This document shows, piece after piece, positions 1-6,905 of a stretch of 15,975 bases of DNA. The DNA is taken from the NCBI GenBank assembly GCA_017613485.1, contig JAGADS010000074.1:1-15975 (forward strand), read 5' to 3'. This stretch comes from Treponema sp. Its GTDB lineage: Bacteria; Spirochaetota; Spirochaetia; Treponematales; Treponemataceae. Every line of letters begins with the position of its first letter. Position 1 is the stretch's first letter. The position numbers and the translations under genes were made by a program. The notes below the pieces were generated by a model. The model did not search any database. It saw only the letters and a list, made by a program, of their open reading frames with translations, and was not told the DNA's origin.

Positions 1-49
1 CACTTGCCTTCCACACCTCCTCTTGGGTATATGCAAAAAGTCCTAGTTG

Positions 50-58
50 TGATAAACT
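50..58 (+). promoter_or_regulatory. Extended -10 promoter of pepF, predicted leaderless
   Basis: The sequence TGA-TAAACT is an extended -10 (TGn plus hexamer at 53-58). It is followed by exactly 6 nt (AACACC) and the ATG at 65, so a normal start about 7 nt after the hexamer falls on the A of the ATG. There is no purine-rich ribosome site before the ATG. I see no good -35 at standard spacing. Two other genes here (mnmG, ispH) have the same geometry. Confidence 0.5.
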
Positions 59-64
59 AACACC

Positions 65-1876
65 ATGAGCAAAGAAACTATACCATTACGAAAGGACGTT
101 CCCCAGGAATACAAGTGGGACCTTTCTTCAATTTACAAATCAGATGATGAATGGGAAGCTGACCTCAAGGCAATTCCTGTTGCGGCAGAAAAACTTGTCT
201 CGTTTAAGGGCAGGCTTTCAGAAGGCAAGGAAGTCTTGCTTGAGGCATTAAAGGCAGATCAGGCGTTGGACATGCTTTTGGAAAACGTCTATCATTATGC
301 AAACCTGATAAATGAATCCGACCAGAGTGACAGCAAGGCACAGGATATGGTTAACCGTGCCATGATGGCCTACACACAGGCAGGAGCCGCAACCAGTTTT
401 TATGTTCCTGAGCTTCTTTCTATACCTGATGAAAAAATCAACAAATGGATAGAGGAAGATGAGTTCAAGGATTTTAGGATCTATATCAAAAAACATCTCC
501 ACAGAAAACCATACGTGCTTTCAGAAAAAGAGGAGAAGCTTCTTGCACTTCAATCTGAATCAGGACAAACCGCAAGCTCTGCATTCAGCCTCCTAAACGA
601 TGTGGACATGAATTTCGGAACTGTAAAAGTTGACGGGAAAGACCTTCCTTTGACGCACGGAACATGGAGCAATTTCCTTGAGAACCAGAACCGTGAGGTA
701 CGCAAAGAGGCCTACGATAAATTCTACAATGTATATGAGGGACACGCAAACACACTTGCCGCCCTTTATTCAGGCTCAGTTGCCAACGATGTATTCCATT
801 CACGCGCAAGGGGATATAAATCCACGCTGGAGGCAGCACTTTACGGAAACAAGGTACCGCTGGAAGTCTACACAAACTTGATTGAAACCGTCCACAAGAA
901 TCTTGATGTACTCCACCGTTTTTACACGCTAAGAAAAAAGGCACTCGGTGTTGACGAGCTCAGACATTACGATGTTTATGTTCCGCTTGTAAAATCAGTC
1001 AAGACACACATCACCTACGAGGAATCTGTAGAAATAGTCCGCAAGGCACTGGCAGTACTCGGCAAGGAATACACAGACACATTGTGCAACGGTCTTCTGA
1101 ACGGATGGACAGACCGATATGAGAACAAGGGAAAGAATTCAGGCGCATTCTCATCCGGGTGTTACAGGGGTTATCCTTACATTCTTCTTAATTACGATGA
1201 TGAGACTCTGCGTGATGTCTACACAATGGCACACGAGGGCGGCCATTCAATGCATTCATGGTACAGTGTCCACAACAATCCTTTCATGTGCTATGAGTAC
1301 ACGATTTTCGAGGCAGAGGTCGCTTCTACATTCAACGAGGAGCTTGTATTTGAGTATCTCTTAAAAGATGCAAAGGAAAAGGGCAACGATGAGCTTGTAA
1401 AATACCTTCTTTCCATGAGGGCCAATGACATTCTTGCCACACTTCACCGTCAGACAATGTTTGCAGAGTTTGAGCTTAAGACCCATCAGAATGTAGAGCA
1501 GGGCATTCCGCTTACAACCGACAGCATCCGTTCAATTTACAGGGAACTGCTTGAGCTTTACTTTGGACCTGAGATGCATTTTGAGAAATCAAGCGACATG
1601 GAGGGGCTTCGCATTCCACACTTCTACAATGCATTCTATGTGTACAAGTATGCCACTGGTATTTCCGCTTCCCTTGCACTTGCAAAGCGTGTTACCACTG
1701 GCGGCGAGAAAGAAAGGGATGACTACTTTAAGTTCCTTAAGAGCGGAGGCTCACGTTACCCGATTGAAAGCCTGAAGGTTGCCGGTGTTGACATGACAAG
1801 TACAGAACCGGTGCAGGCCGCACTCGATACATTTGCTTCTCTTGTCTCAGAGCTTGAGGAAAGACTGCTGAAATAG
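65..1876 (+). CDS. pepF: Oligoendopeptidase F (M3B zinc metallopeptidase)
   Basis: A cytoplasmic zinc endopeptidase that cleaves oligopeptides, probably in peptide recycling or in processing imported peptides. At 603 aa it has the usual length for PepF. The N-terminal half is the helical PepF region. The catalytic signature is the zinc motif HEGGH at residues 390-394 (H390 and H394 bind zinc, E391 is the catalytic base). The third ligand is expected to be E418 in the EVAST segment. No signal peptide or membrane segment is visible. The ATG at 65 is preferred because the sequence opens in a typical PepF N-terminus and a -10 element lies 6 nt upstream, although no Shine-Dalgarno site is present. 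It converges on mnmG with 5 nt between the stop codons and no visible terminator. Family assignment is secure; the substrate range is not known from sequence. Confidence 0.95.
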   Translation: MSKETIPLRKDVPQEYKWDLSSIYKSDDEWEADLKAIPVAAEKLVSFKGRLSEGKEVLLEALKADQALDMLLENVYHYANLINESDQSDSKAQDMVNRAMMAYTQAGAATSFYVPELLSIPDEKINKWIEEDEFKDFRIYIKKHLHRKPYVLSEKEEKLLALQSESGQTASSAFSLLNDVDMNFGTVKVDGKDLPLTHGTWSNFLENQNREVRKEAYDKFYNVYEGHANTLAALYSGSVANDVFHSRARGYKSTLEAALYGNKVPLEVYTNLIETVHKNLDVLHRFYTLRKKALGVDELRHYDVYVPLVKSVKTHITYEESVEIVRKALAVLGKEYTDTLCNGLLNGWTDRYENKGKNSGAFSSGCYRGYPYILLNYDDETLRDVYTMAHEGGHSMHSWYSVHNNPFMCYEYTIFEAEVASTFNEELVFEYLLKDAKEKGNDELVKYLLSMRANDILATLHRQTMFAEFELKTHQNVEQGIPLTTDSIRSIYRELLELYFGPEMHFEKSSDMEGLRIPHFYNAFYVYKYATGISASLALAKRVTTGGEKERDDYFKFLKSGGSRYPIESLKVAGVDMTSTEPVQAALDTFASLVSELEERLLK

Positions 1877-1881
1877 ACACT

Positions 1882-3954
1882 TTAATGCAAATACACCATA
1901 AGGAGCATTATATCGCTGTTTCTGATTCCGCTTATTCTGGATGCCTGCCCCAGGGTGAGCGGACGTACTTTCTCTAGCTTGGCACGGCTTTCTGAGCTTA
2001 AGGCAACAACCTTGCCATAGTCAAAATTGGCGGGGATTTTTGCATTCTCCATGCGGTGCATTTTTGCTACCCTGGCATCCTGCTTTTCTATGTAATAGCG
2101 GTATTTAAAGTCTTCCTGTGCAAGTGTCCATTCAAGCCCGGTAAAGTCACCCGGATTCTCTGCATCTGGATGTTTGTCAAGATATTTCATGGCGGCATCA
2201 ACTGCCTCATATTTTTTCGTAAGAGCTTCCATCTGTGCTTGTGTAATCAAGCCGACCTTATATCCCTTTTCACGTAAGCGTCTGTCGCATGTGTCATGTC
2301 TTAGCTTAAGGCGGTATTCAGCACGGGCGGTGAACATCCTGTACGGCTCTTTTGTTCCAAGAGTCACAAGGTCATCAATCAAGACACCTATATATGCCTC
2401 GTCACGTCCAAGAATCAAGGGCTCATATTCCGGTATCTTGTTGAATGTATAGAAGCCTGCGCCTACCATCTCATTCTCTATTTTTTTAGAAAGAGCCTGT
2501 GTCTCCCTCTCAGAGATTTCCGCAAAAAGCTTCAGGTCATCGTCATTCATCTTCATCTTTGCCTGAAAGTGTCCATCCTCACATGAAGAAGGAGAAGATC
2601 CAAGACTTGAATCAGAGAAACAGAGTGGACCGCACAATGAAATGTGAGAGCGTGCATAAAGACCTGCGTTGATTCCTGCAACAAGCCCCTGCCCCGCTGC
2701 CTCCTCGTAACCGGATGTTCCGTTTATCTGGCCTGCGTTAAAAAGACCTGCAACCCTCTTTGTCTCAAGAGATGGGAAAAGCTGTGTCGGCTCAACATAG
2801 TCATATTCAACTGCATAACCTGGACGGCTTACTGTACATTTTTCAAAGCCTGTCATCGTCCTCAGGAATGCATCCTGAACTTCCTCCGGCAATGAAGAAG
2901 ATAGTCCGTTAAGATAAATCTCATCTGTCTCAAGGCCTTCCGGCTCAACAAATATCTGATGTCTTTCCCTCTCAGGAAAACGCATTACCTTGTCTTCAAT
3001 AGAGGGACAATATCGCGGGCCTACTCCGCTTATTTTTCCTGAATACAACGGCGAGCGTGAAATGTTATTCCTGATTATCTCATGCGTGCGCTCATTTGTG
3101 TAAACCATGTGGCATGGAACCATGGGACGCTCAACTTCCTCATCATCAAAGCTGAACGGAATGACTTCCTCATCTCCATCCTGAATCTCAAGCTGTGAAA
3201 AATCAACTGTGTGGCGAAGGATTCTTGGCGGTGTTCCTGTCTTTAATCTTCCCGTAGTAAATCCCAGGCGGTTAAGGCTCTCTGTCAAACCGAATGCACC
3301 TGCTTCTCCCAGACGACCGCACGGAGCATCATATTCACCTATAAAAATGCGTCCTCCCAAAAATGTACCTGTAGTAAGCACAATTGAACGCACCGGGATG
3401 ATCCTTCCCCTCTCTGTCACAAGGCCGATTACCTTTTGCCTCATTGAGCTTTTAGCGGCGGAAGTTGCATATTTATAATCAGCAGACCCTCGTTTTTCTC
3501 CCGGTATGCTTCCGTATTCTGCGGCTGACTCTGTGTTTGGCGGAAGAGGTGTTGAGGAAGATGTTGTAAGTATGTCAACAACAGTGTCCATCAATGTGCT
3601 TAAGTTCTCTGTTGTCTCCACGGTTTTACGAGCAAGCTGTGAATAAAGGACTTTATCTGCCTGAGATCTTGGAGCCTGAACTGCAGGACCCCTACTTCGG
3701 TTCAAGAGCCTGTACTGAATCATTGAGCGGTCAATAAGTTTTGCCATTACTCCACCCAGGGCATCTATCTCGCGGACTATGTTTCCCTTTGCGATTCCAC
3801 CGATAGAAGGATTGCAGCTCATTCTGGCAACTGCATCAAGAGACTGCGTTATAAGGACAGTTTTTAATCCCATGTGCGCGCATGCAAGGGCTGCTTCTAT
3901 TCCGGCATGACCTGCACCGACAACAGCAACATCAAATGATTCATAAAAAGACAT
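1882..3954 (-). CDS. mnmG: tRNA uridine-5-carboxymethylaminomethyl modification enzyme MnmG (GidA)
   Basis: FAD-dependent partner of MnmE that installs the cmnm5 group on U34 of certain tRNAs in the cytoplasm. Visible marks are the dinucleotide-binding GAGHAG at 13-18, the SCNPSIGG loop with C47, and the GPRYCPS motif with C316. These two cysteines correspond to C47 and C277 of the E. coli enzyme. The NGTSGYEEAAGQG motif lies at 411-423 and the C-terminal GQASRISGI motif at 669-677. At 690 aa it is longer than the usual roughly 630. There is a Ser/Thr/Pro-rich insertion at about 131-172 and a second insertion at about 436-509, rich in Ser/Cys and then in charged residues. The region between about 560 and 640 is correspondingly shorter than in E. 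coli. The start is fixed by the FAD fold beginning at residue 8 and by a promoter ending 6 nt before the ATG. Function is confident; the role of the insertions is unknown. Confidence 0.96.
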   Translation of the reverse strand: MSFYESFDVAVVGAGHAGIEAALACAHMGLKTVLITQSLDAVARMSCNPSIGGIAKGNIVREIDALGGVMAKLIDRSMIQYRLLNRSRGPAVQAPRSQADKVLYSQLARKTVETTENLSTLMDTVVDILTTSSSTPLPPNTESAAEYGSIPGEKRGSADYKYATSAAKSSMRQKVIGLVTERGRIIPVRSIVLTTGTFLGGRIFIGEYDAPCGRLGEAGAFGLTESLNRLGFTTGRLKTGTPPRILRHTVDFSQLEIQDGDEEVIPFSFDDEEVERPMVPCHMVYTNERTHEIIRNNISRSPLYSGKISGVGPRYCPSIEDKVMRFPERERHQIFVEPEGLETDEIYLNGLSSSLPEEVQDAFLRTMTGFEKCTVSRPGYAVEYDYVEPTQLFPSLETKRVAGLFNAGQINGTSGYEEAAGQGLVAGINAGLYARSHISLCGPLCFSDSSLGSSPSSCEDGHFQAKMKMNDDDLKLFAEISERETQALSKKIENEMVGAGFYTFNKIPEYEPLILGRDEAYIGVLIDDLVTLGTKEPYRMFTARAEYRLKLRHDTCDRRLREKGYKVGLITQAQMEALTKKYEAVDAAMKYLDKHPDAENPGDFTGLEWTLAQEDFKYRYYIEKQDARVAKMHRMENAKIPANFDYGKVVALSSESRAKLEKVRPLTLGQASRISGIRNSDIMLLMVYLH

Positions 3955-3960
3955 GCAAAA

Positions 3961-3989
3961 AGTATATCGAATTTAGCAGAAAAATTCAA
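3961..3989 (-). promoter_or_regulatory. Sigma-70 promoter of mnmG, predicted leaderless
   Basis: On the minus strand TTGAAT (3989-3984), a 17-nt spacer and TATACT (3966-3961) form a near-consensus promoter. Only 6 nt (TTTTGC) separate the -10 from the ATG at 3954, so the expected transcription start is the A of the start codon. No ribosome-binding sequence fits in that space. Confidence 0.7.
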
Positions 3990-4001
3990 TTTATAGCCTT
4001 A

Positions 4002-4029
4002 TTGATTTTTTTTGTCTTTTGGGTATAAT
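4002..4029 (+). promoter_or_regulatory. Promoter of the ECF S-component gene
   Basis: TTGATT (4002-4007), a 16-nt spacer and a perfect TATAAT (4024-4029). The predicted start near 4036 leaves a short leader that carries the ribosome site AGAGG (4052-4056), 6 nt before the ATG at 4063. The promoter is divergent from, and back to back with, that of mnmG. Confidence 0.75.
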
Positions 4030-4062
4030 CGTTTTAATATTTTATTTTTTTAGAGGTACAGA

Positions 4063-4731
4063 ATGAATCAGGTAAAACCAAAAGTCAACCGTTCACTTAA
4101 CTATAAAATCGCAGTAACAGGAATTTTCGGAGCACTTTCGCTTGTTCTCATGTTTACTCATCTTGGGTATATCTCCATCGGCGGCTTTATTGCAATCACA
4201 ATCATGCACATACCTGCCATACTTGCAACAATTCTTGCAGGACTTATTCCAGGTCTTGGTGTCGCACTTATTTTCGGTGTCACAAGCTTGATTCAGGCCG
4301 TAATTTCAGGAGGAGGATCAAATCCCTTCTTCCTTAATCCGATGGTTTCAATTGTACCCCGTCTGATTATCCCGATTGTAACATATCTCATAAACAAGCT
4401 GTTCAATGCAATTCCAAAAATGCCGCGTGTCATAAGCGGAACAATTGCATCAGCATTCGGAACACTCACAAACACAGTCTGCGTCATGGGTGCAATCTAT
4501 ATTTTCTACGCACAGGATCTTCTTGTGGGAATGACAGACACACTTGTGAAATTCGGTTTTTCAGCAGAAGGTCTTTCCGGCATAAAGGGATATTTTGTGA
4601 TTCTGGCGGCAACCCTGCTTACAAACGGCCTGTGGGAAATCATAGGAGCCGTCATTCTTACAGCCGCAATTCTTGGAAGCATCTATCTTGTGGAGAATAA
4701 AAAATCAAAGCTCAGCAAGATTGAGGAATAG
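4063..4731 (+). CDS. ECF-type transporter substrate-binding S component
   Basis: Integral membrane protein of 222 aa, the expected size of an S component. Such proteins bind a vitamin or other trace nutrient and dock with the shared EcfA/A'/T energizing module, which is not encoded in this window. Hydrophobic segments lie at about 13-33, 40-60, 62-82, 95-113, 125-150 and 178-208, with a short basic tail. The pattern HIPAILATILAGLIPGLGVAL (49-69), NPMVSIVPR (92-100) and GTLTNTVCVMG (133-143) resembles the PF12822-type S components, a group that includes pantothenate-type carriers. The substrate cannot be read from the sequence. It has its own promoter and a clear ribosome site. The next gene, 65 nt downstream, encodes a cyclase with a similar N-terminal membrane domain. 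The family call is strong; a specific vitamin would be a guess. Confidence 0.85.
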   Translation: MNQVKPKVNRSLNYKIAVTGIFGALSLVLMFTHLGYISIGGFIAITIMHIPAILATILAGLIPGLGVALIFGVTSLIQAVISGGGSNPFFLNPMVSIVPRLIIPIVTYLINKLFNAIPKMPRVISGTIASAFGTLTNTVCVMGAIYIFYAQDLLVGMTDTLVKFGFSAEGLSGIKGYFVILAATLLTNGLWEIIGAVILTAAILGSIYLVENKKSKLSKIEE

Positions 4732-4742
4732 AAATTTAAAAC

Positions 4743-4771
4743 TTGACACATAAAAGCCGCGGTTATACAAT
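4743..4771 (+). promoter_or_regulatory. Consensus promoter of the adenylate cyclase gene
   Basis: A perfect TTGACA (4743-4748), a 17-nt spacer and TACAAT (4766-4771). Transcription should start near 4778, giving a leader of about 19 nt with a GAGGA site at 4780-4784 before the ATG at 4797. That site is 12 nt from the ATG, longer than usual. The TTG inside the -35 is in frame and could be mistaken for a start codon. Confidence 0.7.
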
Positions 4772-4796
4772 AAAAGAAAGAGGAAAGTATAACCGT

Positions 4797-6875
4797 ATGG
4801 CAGATGTCAGAGATTATAAAAAAGAATTAAATCACAACCTTATCAGAATCATCTGGTTTATCATAATCTGCATTGCACTGAATTTCGTGCTTTCTAAAGT
4901 TGCAATTCTTCTTCAATTTCCAATATGGCTTGATACAATAGGAACAATTCTTGCGGCAACTGTCGGAGGCTATCTGCCGGGAATTTTTGTAGGCCTTATG
5001 ACTAACATGCTTAAGGGCATGTCTAACTTCAGCTCCATATATTATGCTGTACTCAATGTCCTGATAGCGATAACTTCAACCTTCCTTGCCAACAGGGGAT
5101 TTCTTAAAAAACCTTGGAAAATATTTTTATTTGTAATTTTGCTTTCACTTATTGGAGGCGGCATAGGCGGTCTTCTTCCAATTCTCTTTTCAACTTTTAA
5201 AACTTCCGGTTTTTTTACAGACTTGATTTATGATCTTGCGGACAAGACCATTTCTGTTGTTGCCGTGGTTATGATACTGAGGTTTGTCCCAGAAGATTTT
5301 CTTTCTACCCTGCATCTGCGAGGATGGAGGCAGGCACCACTTAGCCACGATGAAATAGATGAAATCAAGAAAATAAAATGCCGCTCTATTTTGCTCCGGT
5401 CAAAGATTATCTGGCTTTTGACGGCAGGTCTTTCGGTTCTTGCGGTGGCAGCTACGTTGATAAGTTTTTTCATTTACAAGACCACATTGATAGACAAATA
5501 TTCCCAGATTGCATTTGGAGTCGGGAAACAGGCTGCATCTTTAATTGATCCTAACAGGGTTGATGATTATCTTGAAAACGGTGAGACAGCAAAAGGATAT
5601 CTTGCAACAGAAGAAGCACTTCAGCTTATCCGTGATGCCGTTCATGATATCGAATACCTTTATGTTTATCAGATAAGGGAAGACGGATGCCATGTTGTTT
5701 TTGATCTTGACACTGAGGAGGTAATCGGAAGCAATCCCGGTGAAATAATTCCATTTGACGAATCATTCGTACCTATGCTTTCTGACTTACTGGAAGGGAA
5801 AGAGATTAAGCCTGTCATTTCTAACGACTCATTCGGCTGGCTTCTTACAACATATACTCCTGTTTTGGACAGCAATGGGAACTGTGTGTGCTATGTTGGA
5901 ACAGACATCGACATGTCAATTCTTGCAAAAAACCAGATTGATTTTTTCTCAAAGATGGTATTCCTTTTCCTTGGCTTTGTAATCCTCATTATTGCGATTG
6001 TCGTATGGTTCATAGATTACAATGTCGTTTATCCAATCAACTCGATTACGCTCAGGTCAAGCGAATTTGCATACAAGGGAAATGACTCTCTTTCTGAGAA
6101 CATAGAGAAAATAAGGAAACTTGACATTCACACAGGTGATGAAGTTGAAAACCTTTACCATGCTTTCCTAAAAGTCACGGAAGACACCAAGGGCTATGTT
6201 GACCACATAATCAGCACGACAGAGAAAATGGCACAAATCCACAGCACCTTTGGAAAAATCGTTGACCCGCAGATAAGGGATTATCTTTTATCTGACAATC
6301 CTGAGCTTGGCGGAACTGAAATGGAGGTCACGGTCCTTTTCTGTGACATACGAGGCTTTACGACAATATCTGAACAGTTGGAGCCACATCAAATGGTTTC
6401 GCTTCTGAACAGATATTTTACTGCACTTGAAAAACCAATTACAGAAAACAAGGGAATCATAAACAAGTATATCGGAGATGCCATCATGGCAGTATTCGGG
6501 GTGCCCTTACATTCTTCAACACATGCAGAGGATGCACTCAAAGCCGCACTGCAGATGAAGAAGCAGCTTAAAAAAGTAAACGAGGAATTCATCAAGGAAG
6601 GATTACCCGAGATAAATTTTGGAATCGGCCTTAATTCAGGAAAAGCACTGGCAGGAAATGTCGGAACTCCAAACCGCCTTGAATATACGGTCATCGGTGA
6701 CACAGTAAACACAGCAAGCAGAATAGAAAGCCTTTGCAAGAAATATTCAATAGACCTTCTGATAAGCCAGGCAACAGTTGATCTTTTCCCTGACACAATA
6801 CCGGTTACATTTGTTGATGAAACCGATATCAAGGGTAAGGTAAATAAAATCAAAATATATAAACACAATGCATGA
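4797..6875 (+). CDS. Membrane adenylate cyclase (class IIIb) with S-component-like and Cache-like sensor domains
   Basis: A 692-aa receptor predicted to make cAMP from ATP at the inner membrane. Order of parts: about five membrane segments at 14-163, with ATVGGYLPGIFVGL at 54-67 resembling ECF S components; a membrane helix at 204-226; a periplasmic Cache-like region at about 227-386; a membrane helix at 387-409; a HAMP-like linker at about 410-475 (YPI, GDEVENL); a signalling helix; and the cyclase domain at about 505-688. Catalytic residues are visible: metal-binding D517 (CDIRGFT) and D561 (KYIGDA), substrate-selecting K557 and T631 (EYTVIGD), and transition-state N638 and R642. The Lys/Thr pair marks a class IIIb adenylate (not guanylate) cyclase; some members of this class respond to bicarbonate. 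The ATG at 4797 is chosen because upstream codons overlap the promoter. The cyclase call is firm; the S-component likeness of the N-terminus is inferred from motif and topology. Confidence 0.9.
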   Translation: MADVRDYKKELNHNLIRIIWFIIICIALNFVLSKVAILLQFPIWLDTIGTILAATVGGYLPGIFVGLMTNMLKGMSNFSSIYYAVLNVLIAITSTFLANRGFLKKPWKIFLFVILLSLIGGGIGGLLPILFSTFKTSGFFTDLIYDLADKTISVVAVVMILRFVPEDFLSTLHLRGWRQAPLSHDEIDEIKKIKCRSILLRSKIIWLLTAGLSVLAVAATLISFFIYKTTLIDKYSQIAFGVGKQAASLIDPNRVDDYLENGETAKGYLATEEALQLIRDAVHDIEYLYVYQIREDGCHVVFDLDTEEVIGSNPGEIIPFDESFVPMLSDLLEGKEIKPVISNDSFGWLLTTYTPVLDSNGNCVCYVGTDIDMSILAKNQIDFFSKMVFLFLGFVILIIAIVVWFIDYNVVYPINSITLRSSEFAYKGNDSLSENIEKIRKLDIHTGDEVENLYHAFLKVTEDTKGYVDHIISTTEKMAQIHSTFGKIVDPQIRDYLLSDNPELGGTEMEVTVLFCDIRGFTTISEQLEPHQMVSLLNRYFTALEKPITENKGIINKYIGDAIMAVFGVPLHSSTHAEDALKAALQMKKQLKKVNEEFIKEGLPEINFGIGLNSGKALAGNVGTPNRLEYTVIGDTVNTASRIESLCKKYSIDLLISQATVDLFPDTIPVTFVDETDIKGKVNKIKIYKHNA

Positions 6876-6905
6876 TGCCTCATGTATAACAGTTAAGGAG
6901 TTTTT

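Noticed and set aside
1..30. Possible divergent gene at the left edge (AGGAGG on the minus strand at 21-16)
   Set aside because: The motif is good, but no start codon lies at a sensible distance within the window (only a GTG 12 nt away at the very edge), so it cannot be supported here.
4743..4796. TTG start giving an 18-residue longer cyclase
   Set aside because: The TTG is the first half of a perfect TTGACA -35 with a matched TACAAT; the hydrophobic N-terminus and the ATG at 4797 fit better.
6389..6883. 164-aa minus-strand frame opposite the cyclase
   Set aside because: A shadow of the strongly supported cyclase domain; composition and lack of a ribosome site argue against a gene.
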